From contig NZ_JBHSNJ010000012.1 of the NCBI RefSeq assembly GCF_042657165.1, positions 62,001 through 126,000 on the forward strand: a DNA stretch of 64,000 nucleotides. The letters run 5' to 3'. Below, piece after piece: positions 44,233 through 54,605 of this stretch. Position 1 is the first letter of the stretch. Every line of letters begins with the position of its first letter. Source of the DNA: Agrilutibacter niabensis. GTDB taxonomy: Bacteria > Pseudomonadota > Gammaproteobacteria > Xanthomonadales > Xanthomonadaceae. The translations under genes were made by a program, and so were the position numbers. The notes under the pieces are model-generated. The model did not search any database and was not told the origin of the DNA. It saw only the letters and a program-made list of their open reading frames with translations.

Positions 44233-44766
44233 ATGAACGTATTCGTGCTTTGTACAGGCCGCTGCGGCTCCGTGACCTTCGCCCGCGCGGCCCGCCACAT
44301 CCGCAACTACCGGGTCGGCCATGAAACGCGAATGAAGCAGCCTGGCCCTCAGCGCGTGGACTACCCGGCCGACCACATAGAAATCGATAACCGTTTGTCC
44401 TGGTTCCTGGGGCGACTGGATGCGGCTTACGGCAACAATGCCATCTATGTGCACCTACGGCGCGATCCTGAAGCGGTGGCGTCGAGCTTCAATCGGCGTT
44501 GGCACCTCGGTGGTTCGATCATGCGTGCGTATGCCGACCAGGTCTATGCAGCGCCCGTGCGCGATCCGCTCGCATTTTGCCGCGATTACGTCGATACCGT
44601 AACCGCCAACATCAACCTCTTCCTGCGCGACAAATCGCACAAGATGGATTTCTGGATGGAGCATAGCGCGACCGACTGGCCGGCTTTCTGGTCGTTGATC
44701 AACGCCGAAGGCAAGCTTGAGGACGGGCTGTCCGAATGGGCGGTCGCCCACAATGCGTCGCCCTGA
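44233..44766 (+). CDS. Short sulfotransferase-like P-loop protein
   Basis: 177 residues. NVFVLCTGRCGSVTFARAA at the N terminus is a sulfotransferase-type phosphosulfate-binding loop, and AIYVHLRRDPEAVASSF matches the 3'-phosphate-binding Arg-Asp block that follows in such enzymes. It is shorter than typical sulfotransferases (over 250 residues) but keeps both PAPS blocks. Last plus-strand gene of the island, convergent with wecB (17-base gap). Could sulfate the glycan; substrate unknown. Confidence 0.7.
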   Translation: MNVFVLCTGRCGSVTFARAARHIRNYRVGHETRMKQPGPQRVDYPADHIEIDNRLSWFLGRLDAAYGNNAIYVHLRRDPEAVASSFNRRWHLGGSIMRAYADQVYAAPVRDPLAFCRDYVDTVTANINLFLRDKSHKMDFWMEHSATDWPAFWSLINAEGKLEDGLSEWAVAHNASP

Positions 44767-44783
44767 TCGGTTGGCCTTGCGCG

Positions 44784-45929
44784 TCAGGAGCGGTGGAGGC
44801 GGGCGTCAATGATCGAGGCGATCCGCGCGCTGGCTTTGCCGTCTCCGTAGGGATTGCTTGCACTGGCAAGGCAGGCTTCCGGATGATCGAGCAGCCGTTC
44901 CACCGCAGCGACGATGCGTGCTGGCTCGGTGCCCACCAACTCAGCAGTACCCGCCGCCAACGCCTCGGGGCGCTCGGTGGTGTCCCGCATTACCAAAACC
45001 AGTTTCCCCAGTGACGGAGCTTCCTCCTGCACACCACCGGAATCGGTGAGGATCACGTGCGACTGCTGCATCAGGTGCACGAAGGGCACGTAGTCCTGCG
45101 GCTCCACCAGATGCACATTGCCCAACTTGCCCAATAGGCGATGTACCGGCTCGCGCACGTTCGGGTTGAGATGGACCGGATAGACGATCTGGAGATCGTC
45201 GCGGCGCGCCAGGGCAACCAGCGCGGCGCAGATGCGCTCGAATCCATCCCCGAAATTTTCGCGGCGGTGCCCCGTTACCAGCAGCATGCGCCGCTTCGGG
45301 TCCAGAAACGGAAAGCGCGAGCGCTGCGATTCACGCAAGGCTGCGCTTGTGCGGAGGCGAGCGTCGACCTGCAGCAGCGCGTCGATGACGGTGTTGCCGG
45401 TGACATGCACATCGTCCCCGGCGATCCCTTCACGCAGCAGGTTGTCGCGAGCGGAAGCGGTGGGCGCGAAATGAACGGCGGACAGGGGCGCGGTCAAGCG
45501 ACGGTTCATTTCCTCCGGCCATGGCGCCAGCATGCTTCCCGTTCGAAGCCCAGCCTCGACATGGCCGACCGGGATACGTGCGTAAAACGCAGCCAGTGCC
45601 GTCGACAGGGTCGTGGTCGTGTCGCCGTGAACCAGAACCAGGTCCGGGCGGTGCGCAGCCAGGACTGGGCCCATCCCTTGGACAACACGGGCGGTCAGGT
45701 CCGGAAGGGATTGCCCTGTTTCCATCACGGCGAGGTCGACATCCGGGCGCAGGTCGAAGACTTCAAGCACGGAATCGAGCATCTGCCGGTGCTGGCCGGT
45801 TACCACCAGCACCGGTTGCAACCGCGGATGCGTTTTGAGCGCATGTACCAACGGTGCCATCTTGATCGCCTCTGGGCGCGTGCCGAAAACGACCATCACG
45901 CGCTTCCGATCCCCCGTCATGTCGATCAC
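44784..45929 (-). CDS. wecB: UDP-N-acetylglucosamine 2-epimerase (non-hydrolysing)
   Basis: 381 residues with the GT-B-like epimerase fold. VVFGTRPEAIKMAPL, VTGQHRQML, VHGDTTTTLS, HVEAGLRTG and LTDSGGVQEEAPSLGK are the family blocks in order. It makes UDP-ManNAc from UDP-GlcNAc for surface glycans. It lies on the opposite strand to the island, 14 bases after etfA, so it is most likely the last gene of etfB-etfA-wecB. ATG 45920 is an alternative start. Confidence 0.95.
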   Translation of the reverse strand: MIDMTGDRKRVMVVFGTRPEAIKMAPLVHALKTHPRLQPVLVVTGQHRQMLDSVLEVFDLRPDVDLAVMETGQSLPDLTARVVQGMGPVLAAHRPDLVLVHGDTTTTLSTALAAFYARIPVGHVEAGLRTGSMLAPWPEEMNRRLTAPLSAVHFAPTASARDNLLREGIAGDDVHVTGNTVIDALLQVDARLRTSAALRESQRSRFPFLDPKRRMLLVTGHRRENFGDGFERICAALVALARRDDLQIVYPVHLNPNVREPVHRLLGKLGNVHLVEPQDYVPFVHLMQQSHVILTDSGGVQEEAPSLGKLVLVMRDTTERPEALAAGTAELVGTEPARIVAAVERLLDHPEACLASASNPYGDGKASARIASIIDARLHRS

Positions 45930-45943
45930 GGCAGCGTCGCGGC

Positions 45944-46882
45944 TCAGAGGGCGACTGAGAGTTCAGGCAGGAGGGTAAACAGGTCACCCACCAGGCCGAT
46001 GTCGGCAATCTCGAAGATCGGCGCGTCGCCGTCCTTGTTGATTGCCACGATCGTGCCCGCATCCTTGATGCCGGTGAGGTGCTGGATCGCGCCGGAAATG
46101 CCGACCGCGACATACAGCTCGGGCGCGATGATCTTGCCGGTCTGGCCGACCTGCAGTTCATTGGGCACGTAGCCGGCATCGACCGCGGCGCGCGAGGCGC
46201 CGACCGCGGCGCCGAGCTTGTCGGCCAGGTCGTAGATGATCTTGAAGTTCTCGGCCGAGCCGACGCCGCGGCCACCCGACACCACGCGTCGCGCGCTCTG
46301 CAGGTCAGGGCGATCCGACTTGCCGGCGGCGAGGCCGACGTAGCGGGTATGCGCCGGCAGGGCTGCATCCACGGCAACCGCCTCGATGGCGGCGCCGCCG
46401 CCCCTGGCCGCTTCCGGCCACGACGCGGTTCGCACCGTCGCCACCACGGCGTGATCGCCCGGTGCCTCGACCGTGATGATGGCGTTGCCGGCGTAGATCG
46501 GGCGCTTGAACGTGTGGCTGCCTTCGACCGACATCACGTCGGAGACCTGGGCGACACCGAGCAGCGCCGCGACGCAGGGCATCAGGTCCTTGCCGAACGT
46601 GGTCGAAGGGCCGAACACGTGCGAATAGCCCGCGGCGACCTTGGCCACCTGCGGCGCCAACACCTGGGCGACCGCATGCGTGTTGGCGGCATTGGCCACG
46701 GTCAGCACCCTGGCGACACCGGCGATCTGCGCGGCTTCCGCGGCGATGCCCGCCGGGTCGGCGGCCAGGACCACGATGTCGATGGATTCCGGCTTCAGCG
46801 CCTGCGCGGCGGACACGCACTTGGCGGTGGCCGCATTGAGCTTGCCGTCCAGGTGTTCGGCGACGATCAGAACCTTGCTCAT
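45944..46882 (-). CDS. etfA: Electron transfer flavoprotein alpha subunit
   Basis: 312 residues. KVLIVAEHLDGKLNAATAK opens the N-terminal domain; the C-terminal FAD domain has VSGGRGVGSAENF, YVPNELQVGQTGKIIAPELY and AIGISGAIQHL-like GISGAIQHLTG. It carries electrons from acyl-CoA dehydrogenases to ETF-ubiquinone oxidoreductase (etfD, 52 kb). The ATG shares one base with the etfB stop, with AAGGGG upstream; an in-frame GTG three bases earlier is less likely. In Xanthomonas etfA marks one edge of the LPS locus. Confidence 0.96.
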   Translation of the reverse strand: MSKVLIVAEHLDGKLNAATAKCVSAAQALKPESIDIVVLAADPAGIAAEAAQIAGVARVLTVANAANTHAVAQVLAPQVAKVAAGYSHVFGPSTTFGKDLMPCVAALLGVAQVSDVMSVEGSHTFKRPIYAGNAIITVEAPGDHAVVATVRTASWPEAARGGGAAIEAVAVDAALPAHTRYVGLAAGKSDRPDLQSARRVVSGGRGVGSAENFKIIYDLADKLGAAVGASRAAVDAGYVPNELQVGQTGKIIAPELYVAVGISGAIQHLTGIKDAGTIVAINKDGDAPIFEIADIGLVGDLFTLLPELSVAL

Positions 46883-47628
46883 CACAGCAGCCCCTTAGCC
46901 TTGAGTGCGGCAACCAGTTCGGCCGCGTCCTTCACCATCACGCCCTTGCTGCGCTTGCTGGGCGCGGCGTAGTGCGTGGTCTTGAGGGTGTCGCCGGTGT
47001 CGACGCCGAGGTCGGCGAACGCAATGGTTTCCATCGGCTTGCTCTTGGCCTTCATGATGTCCGGCAGCTTGATGAAGCGCGGCTCGTTCAGGCGCAGGTC
47101 GGTGGTCACCACCGCCGGCAGGTCCACTTCCAGCGTTTCCAGGCCGGCGTCGACTTCGCGCGTCACCATGGCCTTGCCGTCAGCGACCTCGAGCTTCGAG
47201 GCGAACGTCGCCTGCGGGCGGCCCCACAGCGTGGCCAGCATCTGGCCGGTCTGGTTGGCGTCGTCGTCGATGGCCTGCTTGCCCAGGATGACCAGGTCCG
47301 GCTGTTCCTTCTCGATCAGCTTGAGCAGGGTGCGCGCGGCCGTGAGCGGTTGGATCGGCTGGTCGCTGACCACGTGGATCGCGCGGTTCGCGCCCATCGC
47401 CAGGCCGTTGCGCAGGTGCGCCTGGGCGTCGGCGGGGGCGATCGTCGCGACCACGACCTCGGTGGCGATGCCCTTGTCGCGCAGGCGCAGGGCTTCTTCC
47501 AGGGCGATTTCGTCGAACGGATTGGCCGACAGCTTGACGCCATCGGTGATCACGCCGGAACCGTCCGGCTTGACCTGGATGCGGACGTTGTAGTCCACCA
47601 CGCGCTTGTAGCCGACGAGGATCTTCAT
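46882..47628 (-). CDS. etfB: Electron transfer flavoprotein beta subunit
   Basis: 248 residues. MKILVGYKRVVDYNVRIQV, LSANPFDEIALEEALRL, AMGANRAIHV and LGKQAIDDDANQTGQML are the family signatures, including the AMP-binding region. It pairs with EtfA. It begins the etfB-etfA-wecB set; a minus-strand -10 (TAGAAT at 47694-47689) lies about 60 bases upstream. Confidence 0.97.
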   Translation of the reverse strand: MKILVGYKRVVDYNVRIQVKPDGSGVITDGVKLSANPFDEIALEEALRLRDKGIATEVVVATIAPADAQAHLRNGLAMGANRAIHVVSDQPIQPLTAARTLLKLIEKEQPDLVILGKQAIDDDANQTGQMLATLWGRPQATFASKLEVADGKAMVTREVDAGLETLEVDLPAVVTTDLRLNEPRFIKLPDIMKAKSKPMETIAFADLGVDTGDTLKTTHYAAPSKRSKGVMVKDAAELVAALKAKGLL

Positions 47629-48004
47629 CGTGCGGGATTCCTGTGGGGATTTCCGGGAAATTCGCGGCCGGGAGCGGCCGAGCCCGCAATTCTAGCGGAG
47701 CCGGGCGCCGTGCGCCTTGCCGACGGCTCCGGGGCTGGCTGTGCCGAGCAGGGTGGAGGAAGGCGCGGAGGCGATGCGGACGGCTGAATGCGGCGCGGCG
47801 GGCGTACGTCCATCGCGCAACCGTCCGCGCACGAATGCGCCGGCCAGGCGCATCGCAACCTGGCTCGCCGGGATCGCATTGTCCGGCGCAGAGTGTCCTG
47901 GGCGGTCTGCCGACCTGTATCGGTGCCTTCGCATGCCCGAAAGTACGGTGCATCGCCGTGAAAGCCCGCGTTAGACTTCGCGCCTCCCCACTTGGAGTCG
48001 CACG
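47629..48004. other. Divergent intergenic region etfB / scoA
   Basis: No gene is supported. On the minus strand TAGAAT (47694-47689) is a -10 candidate for etfB, flanked by a 6-bp hairpin CGGCCG/CGGCCG (47665-47680) in the leader and a 7-bp inverted repeat GGAGCCG/CGGCTCC (47697-47730). A 7-bp hairpin ATGCGCC/GGCGCAT lies at 47835-47853. On the plus strand TAGACT (47973-47978) is a -10 candidate for scoA. The rest shows nothing recognisable. Confidence 0.5.
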
Positions 48005-48721
48005 ATGGCCGAGGCCGCCAGGAGCAAGGTTTACCCGAACGCCACCGAGGCGCTGAAGGGGTTGGTCGCGGACGGCCAGACCCTCGCCGTCGGGGGCTTT
48101 GGCCTCTGCGGCATCCCCGAGGCGCTAATCGAAGCGCTGCGGGACTCCGGTGCCAGGGACCTCACCGCGATCTCCAACAACGCCGGCGTCGATGGCTTCG
48201 GCCTGGGGCTGCTGCTGGCAACGCGCCAGATCCGGAAGATGATCTCGTCGTACGTCGGTGAGAACAAGGAATTCGAACGCCAGTTCCTCTCCGGCGAGCT
48301 CGAGCTCGAGTTCAATCCGCAGGGCACGCTGGCCGAGCGCCTGCGCGCAGGCGGCGCGGGCATCCCCGCCTTCTATACGCGCACCGGCTACGGCACCATC
48401 GTTGCCGACGGCAAGGAGACGCGCCAGTTCGATGACGGCCATTGGTACGTCATGGAAACCGCACTCAAGGCCGACGTGTCACTGGTCAAGGCGTGGAAGG
48501 CCGACAAGGCCGGCAACCTCGTGTTCCGCAAGACGGCGCGCAACTTCAATCCCGCCTGCGCGATGGCCGGCAAGGTCTGCGTGGTGGAAGTGGAGGAGAT
48601 CGTCGAGGTCGGCGCGATCGATCCCGACCACGTGCACCTGCCCGGTATCTACGTGGACCGCATCGTCCACAACCCGGCGCCGGAAAAGCGCATCGAACAG
48701 CGCACCGTGCGCGCCGCGTAA
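48005..48721 (+). CDS. scoA: 3-oxoacid (succinyl-CoA type) CoA-transferase subunit A
   Basis: 238 residues of the CoA-transferase family I alpha subunit. GGFGLCGIPEALIEAL is the CoA-binding glycine-rich loop; LTAISNNAGVDGFGLG and FYTRTGYGTIVADGKE follow. It activates acetoacetate with CoA from succinyl-CoA, or does the reverse. GGAG precedes the ATG by 9 bases. The B subunit starts 20 bases later. It could use acetoacetate from the tyrosine pathway at 14-16 kb. In Xanthomonas similar genes lie beyond etfA. Confidence 0.95.
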   Translation: MAEAARSKVYPNATEALKGLVADGQTLAVGGFGLCGIPEALIEALRDSGARDLTAISNNAGVDGFGLGLLLATRQIRKMISSYVGENKEFERQFLSGELELEFNPQGTLAERLRAGGAGIPAFYTRTGYGTIVADGKETRQFDDGHWYVMETALKADVSLVKAWKADKAGNLVFRKTARNFNPACAMAGKVCVVEVEEIVEVGAIDPDHVHLPGIYVDRIVHNPAPEKRIEQRTVRAA

Positions 48722-48741
48722 CGACACAAGGACAAACAGAC

Positions 48742-49371
48742 ATGGCCTGGACCCGCGACCAGATGGCGCAGCGCGCCGCACAGGAACTCACCGACGGCGC
48801 CTACGTGAACCTCGGCATCGGCTTGCCGACGCTCGTGGCCAACTTCATTCCGGAAGGAATGGACGTGTGGCTGCAGAGCGAGAACGGCCTGCTCGGCATC
48901 GGCCCGTTCCCGACCGAGGCGGAAGTCGACGCAGACCTTATCAATGCCGGCAAGCAGACCGTCACCGCGCGCGCCGGAGCGAGCTACTTCGGCAGCCACG
49001 ATTCGTTCGCGATGATCCGCGGCGGCCACATCGACCTCGCGATCCTCGGCGCGATGCAGGTCACCGACAAGGGTGACCTCGCCAACTGGATGGTCCCGGG
49101 CAAGATGGTGAAGGGCATGGGCGGCGCCATGGACCTGGTCGCCGGCGTGAAGCGCGTGGTGGTGCTGATGGAGCACACGGCGAAGAATGGCGAGCACAAG
49201 ATCCTGCCGGAATGCACGCTGCCGCTGACCGGCGTGGGCGTCGTAAATCGGATCATCACCGAACTCGCGGTAATGGACTTGACCTCAGACGGGCTGGTGC
49301 TGCGGGAACTCGCGCCCGGCGTGACGAGGGGTGAAGTGTCCGAAAAGACCGGGGTCCCCCTGCAAGGTTGA
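48742..49371 (+). CDS. scoB: 3-oxoacid CoA-transferase subunit B
   Basis: 209 residues. YVNLGIGLPTLVANFIP opens the beta subunit, and the catalytic Glu47 is in LQSENGLLGIGP, which forms the glutamyl-CoA thioester in this family. GGHIDLAILGAMQV and GVVNRIITELAVMDL are conserved. It acts as a complex with subunit A. Start ATG 48742 gives MAWTRDQMAQRAAQEL. Confidence 0.95.
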   Translation: MAWTRDQMAQRAAQELTDGAYVNLGIGLPTLVANFIPEGMDVWLQSENGLLGIGPFPTEAEVDADLINAGKQTVTARAGASYFGSHDSFAMIRGGHIDLAILGAMQVTDKGDLANWMVPGKMVKGMGGAMDLVAGVKRVVVLMEHTAKNGEHKILPECTLPLTGVGVVNRIITELAVMDLTSDGLVLRELAPGVTRGEVSEKTGVPLQG

Positions 49372-49412
49372 AATCCGCTGCCTCGTGCGGCGCGCTCATA
49401 AATGTGAATCGA

Positions 49413-49476
49413 TGCCCCCCATCGTTGGGGGGGCAGTGTGCAATCATGGCCTTAGGGTGGACGCGCTCTTGCGTCC
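49413..49476 (+). other. Two perfect hairpins ahead of the metalloprotease gene
   Basis: TGCCCCCC/GGGGGGCA (8 bp, 49413-49435) and GGACGC/GCGTCC (6 bp, 49459-49476) lie between scoB and the metalloprotease start. Neither is followed by a T-run. They may protect the scoB 3' end or form a structured leader for the protease message. Confidence 0.5.
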
Positions 49477-49499
49477 GCGCTTGCTCAGGGGGCTGAGTC

Positions 49500-51836
49500 A
49501 TGGATACCCGCGTTCTGGCGCTAGTGTTGTTTGGGCTGCTGACGGCCTGTACCCGCGAAGGCGATACGACGGCGACCGACGCGCCGCGGGCATCGAAGGT
49601 GTCGAGCACCGCGGCATTGGGGGGGCGGCCGGACAACGCAAGGCTGCGTTTCGCCGGGCTTCCCGATCGTGGCGAACTGGTGGCCTACAAGCGCGACGAG
49701 CCCGCCAGGCAGATCGGCGCCTACACCTGGCGTGCCATCGAACTCAGCGAAGACCATGCGCTGCGCGCCACAGCGCCGGGTTCGTCCCTGCACTTCATTA
49801 CGCCGGATGGCCGGCCTGTTGCGCTGACCTATGAACGGCACGTCGAACATCCCGATGGCAACTGGACCTGGGTCGGTCGCGATGCCGAGGGCAAGGACGC
49901 GGTACTGACCTTCGGCGAGAAGGCGGTGTACGGCTCGATCCCCAACGGGTTGGAACGCGCCCTTCGCGTATATACGCAGGCCGGGCGAATCTGGCTGGTG
50001 GAGACCGACCGTACCAAGCTTGCCCAGATCGACTCGCCCGTGACCCGTCCGACCCGGCCCGACTTCCTCAAGCCGCCGCTCGCTGGTGGCGCGATGGGAT
50101 CGTCCAGTGCTGCGACGGCGCCGATATCCGCCGCCGCGGACATCACCGGGGAGGCGACCGCAGGCGCCATCACCACGATAGACGTGGCGCTGGGATATAC
50201 GACGGGTTTCGCCAATTCCAAGGGGGGCAGTTCGCAGGCGGTGACGCGCCTCAACAACCTGGTGGAGTACGCCAATCAGGCTTACGTCAACAGCCAGATG
50301 AACGTGCGCGTGCGCCTGGTCCGCACCCTGCAGGTGAATTACGTCGATGCGACCGACAACAACGTCGCATTGGAAGAACTTACCGGTTATCGGAATGGAT
50401 CGAACATTCCGGTTCCCGCTGCGCTGCAGACGCTACGCGCGGCCGGAGAAGCATCCGGCGCTGACCTGGTATCGCTGGTCCGCAGCTTCCAGCCGCAGAA
50501 CGACAGTTGCGGTATCGCATGGCTGATCGGCGCCGAACAGACGCCCATCAACCAGTCTTGGGCACCATACGGATACTCGGTCGTGAGCGACGGCCAGTAC
50601 ACGGAAGGCAGCTCCACATACTTCTGCCGGGACGAGACCCTCGGCCACGAGCTGGGGCACAACATGGGCTCCGCGCACGACCGTACCGAGGCTGCGGGCG
50701 ACGACGGCGTGCTGGACGCAAGCGAGTATGGCCGTTACCCGTACTCGTTCGGCCACAAGACGACGTCCGGCAACGGCAACTTCTTTACCGTGATGGCTTA
50801 CGGCGACGGCGGCCAAAGCGATTACCGCGTGTTCTCAAACCCGAACATCACCTACTGCGGTGGCTTCGCCTGCGGTGTCGCCAACCAGATGGACAACGCG
50901 CGCAGCATTACCCAAACCGCTCCGATCATTGCTGCCTTCAGGTCGGCCACGATTCCCCTCAGGATTGCACGGAACGACATCAATGGCGATGGACGATCCG
51001 ATCTTCTGTGGCGATATGTGCCAGGCGGCAACTTGCAGTACTGGCTGATGAATGGAGCCAACCGGGCTTCCTACGCCAACGTGGCCCAGACCAGCGACTT
51101 CGAGCACTTGGCCAATGCCGATTTCAACGGTGACGGTCGTGTCGATATTGCATGGCGAGGCGCAGACAACCGTGTATCGATATGGTTGAACACCGGGGCC
51201 GGCTTCAGCAAATACTCCATCAGCGGGTTGAACCGTAATTGGATTCCGCTCGATGCGGTGGACATCAACGGCGACGGCAAGTCCGACCTCATCTGGCGCT
51301 ACGTACCGGGCGGCAACATCCAGTACTGGCTCATGAACGGCGCGACTCGGACGAGCTATCGCAACCAGGCGCAGAGCACCGCGTACCAGTTCCTCGCGGC
51401 GGGCGACTTCAACGGCGATGGGCGGGGCGATATCGCCTGGCGAAAAGGGGATAACCGGGTTGCCATCTGGACGGGCAACGGCGCAACATTCAGCGAGACC
51501 TCGCTCAGTGGCCTCAATCGCGACTGGACCGTGCTCGATGCGATCGATGTAAACGGAGACGGCAGGTCTGACCTCGTGTGGCGATACATGCCAGGCGGCA
51601 ATATCCAGTATTGGCTGATGAATGGCGCAACACGGACCGGTTATCGCAACCTCGCCGCGAGCACGTCTTATGCGTTCCTTGGTACCGGCGACTTCAACGG
51701 CGATGGATTCATCGATCTCGCATGGCGTCGCTCCGACAATCGCGTTGCCATCTGGACCGGAACGGGTTCCATCTTCAGCGAGGCAAGTCTCAGCGGACTC
51801 AGCACAAGCTGGACCCTGCTCAATCGTGGTGATTGA
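49500..51836 (+). CDS. Secreted reprolysin-like metalloprotease with VCBS/FG-GAP-like repeats (95-residue modules)
   Basis: 778 residues. A lipoprotein-type signal (LALVLFGLLTAC) precedes a propeptide-like region (RYERHVEHPDGNWTWVGR in pieces, about 110-125). The zinc site HELGHNMGSAHD (His383, His387, His393) fits HExxHxxGxxHD of reprolysin-like M12 enzymes. The C terminus has three tandem modules of about 95 residues starting near 493, 587 and 682; each has DxNGDGxSDLxWRY and a second DFNGDGxxDIAWR motif that likely bind Ca. It is paralogous to the protease at 54.6 kb. Confidence 0.87.
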   Translation: MDTRVLALVLFGLLTACTREGDTTATDAPRASKVSSTAALGGRPDNARLRFAGLPDRGELVAYKRDEPARQIGAYTWRAIELSEDHALRATAPGSSLHFITPDGRPVALTYERHVEHPDGNWTWVGRDAEGKDAVLTFGEKAVYGSIPNGLERALRVYTQAGRIWLVETDRTKLAQIDSPVTRPTRPDFLKPPLAGGAMGSSSAATAPISAAADITGEATAGAITTIDVALGYTTGFANSKGGSSQAVTRLNNLVEYANQAYVNSQMNVRVRLVRTLQVNYVDATDNNVALEELTGYRNGSNIPVPAALQTLRAAGEASGADLVSLVRSFQPQNDSCGIAWLIGAEQTPINQSWAPYGYSVVSDGQYTEGSSTYFCRDETLGHELGHNMGSAHDRTEAAGDDGVLDASEYGRYPYSFGHKTTSGNGNFFTVMAYGDGGQSDYRVFSNPNITYCGGFACGVANQMDNARSITQTAPIIAAFRSATIPLRIARNDINGDGRSDLLWRYVPGGNLQYWLMNGANRASYANVAQTSDFEHLANADFNGDGRVDIAWRGADNRVSIWLNTGAGFSKYSISGLNRNWIPLDAVDINGDGKSDLIWRYVPGGNIQYWLMNGATRTSYRNQAQSTAYQFLAAGDFNGDGRGDIAWRKGDNRVAIWTGNGATFSETSLSGLNRDWTVLDAIDVNGDGRSDLVWRYMPGGNIQYWLMNGATRTGYRNLAASTSYAFLGTGDFNGDGFIDLAWRRSDNRVAIWTGTGSIFSEASLSGLSTSWTLLNRGD
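50977..51830 (+). repeat. Three tandem 285-bp coding repeats in the metalloprotease
   Basis: The coding sequence repeats with a period of about 285 bases; SGLNRDW, PGGNIQYWLMNGATRT and GDFNGDG recur in the same order in each module. The second and third copies are the most alike at DNA level, so a recent duplication or gene conversion is likely. Confidence 0.8.
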
Positions 51837-51890
51837 GCCCGCGACGACGTGACGAGCCATTGACGCATGTCCAGGTCGCGGGTACTGCGG

Positions 51891-51915
51891 GGTTGCCCGT
51901 GCGCAACGGGCAACC
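51891..51915. other. 10-bp perfect hairpin after the metalloprotease gene
   Basis: GGTTGCCCGT/ACGGGCAACC around a 5-base loop, about 55 bases after the stop codon. There is no T-run, so it may act as a 3' stabiliser or weak terminator between convergent genes (metalloprotease and etfD). The remainder of 51837-52095 shows nothing else. Confidence 0.5.
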
Positions 51916-52095
51916 GCCATGCTGCGTGAAGACGTGGTCGCCAATGAAACGGATCATGGCAGTGAAACCAGTGCGCCAGTTCACACCGTGGGTTCCACTT
52001 GCCATCCCGTGGGCCTGAGCAAAGAGCACGCGAAGCGTGCGACTCGGCGGAGTAGGCGGTCTGGACTGCCTGGTCTGCTGATCGCAGCGCCCGGC

Positions 52096-53724
<1,629 letters not shown>

Positions 53725-53851
53725 GTGCTGGCTCCGCGGGTGTAGCGTGGCTGTGGACTTGGGGGATGTAACCCGGGGATTTTCGCGGCTTATGGCGGGT
53801 CGGGCAAATCGGTGGTCCCTGGTGGCGGTTCCGCCCCGGGCGAATCCAGCG

Positions 53852-53867
53852 TGATAGCGTCGCGCGA
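53852..53867 (+). promoter_or_regulatory. Extended -10 placed for leaderless alkB
   Basis: TGATAGCGT (TGn plus TAGCGT, 53852-53860) ends 6 bases before the alkB ATG, the same geometry as at trpC. There is no Shine-Dalgarno sequence between. Confidence 0.35.
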
Positions 53868-54466
53868 TGGGCTTGCAACCGCTGCCGCTGGCTGATGCGG
53901 ACGTCGCCTTCGATCCGCATTGGCTGGACGAATCCGAGGCGGATCGCCTGCTGGGCGGCCTGCGGGACGGCGTCGCGTGGGAGACCCATCGCATCCGCCT
54001 GTTCGGGCGCGAGCACGCCTCGCCGCGACTGAGCTGCTGGATCGGTGATCCGGGGACGGCGTATCGCTACTCCGGAACCCTGTTCGAACCAAGGTCGTGG
54101 CCCCCGCTGCTACTCCCGGTGCGCGAGCGCCTGTGCGCGGAACTGGGGGTGGGCTTCAACAGCGTGCTCGCCAACCGTTACCGCGATGGCCGCGATTGCA
54201 TGGGCTGGCACAGCGACGACGAGCCGGAGTTGGGCGAGGTGCCGGTGATCGCATCTGTGAGCCTGGGGGCGACCCGGCGGTTCGTGCTCAAGCATCGCCG
54301 GACGCAGGACAGACTCGCGATCGAGCTGCCCCACGGAAGCCTGCTGGTCATGGCCGGTGCGACGCAGAGCCATTGGCGCCACGCTCTGCCGGGAACGGTG
54401 AGGCCAGTAAGCGAACGCATCAACCTGACCTTCCGCAGGATCCGTCCATCGAAACAGCGGTCCTGA
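53867..54466 (+). CDS. alkB: AlkB-family DNA repair dioxygenase
   Basis: A 199-residue Fe(II)/2-oxoglutarate enzyme removing alkyl groups from N1-methyladenine and N3-methylcytosine. The iron triad is HxD in MGWHSDDEPELG and the distal His in SHWRHALPG; RINLTFRRI supplies the 2-oxoglutarate Arg and the final Arg of the family. FNSVLANRYRDGRDCMGWH resembles ALKBH2/3-type proteins. Length is typical of single-domain AlkB. It is divergent from etfD and convergent with the second metalloprotease. Confidence 0.93.
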   Translation: MGLQPLPLADADVAFDPHWLDESEADRLLGGLRDGVAWETHRIRLFGREHASPRLSCWIGDPGTAYRYSGTLFEPRSWPPLLLPVRERLCAELGVGFNSVLANRYRDGRDCMGWHSDDEPELGEVPVIASVSLGATRRFVLKHRRTQDRLAIELPHGSLLVMAGATQSHWRHALPGTVRPVSERINLTFRRIRPSKQRS

Positions 54467-54605
54467 CGGCACCACGAGGAGCCCAGGCAGTGTGGCGTAC
54501 CGACGCCGACCGCCAACGGCGTGCTTTGCAAGACCTGCGGCGTCAAGGACGCGGACAGATCATTATTGAGTCACGCCAGAAGGCGGTTCGGTAGGGCGGC
54601 CGCTG

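Noticed and set aside
24263..44766. Insertion sequences, integrase or att repeats at the island edges
   Set aside because: No transposase or integrase-like protein and no flanking direct repeats could be seen; the edges are the intact metB and wecB/etfA genes.
54503..54522. Hairpin ACGCCG/CGGCGT as terminator of alkB
   Set aside because: Only 6 bp with no T-run; too weak to call.
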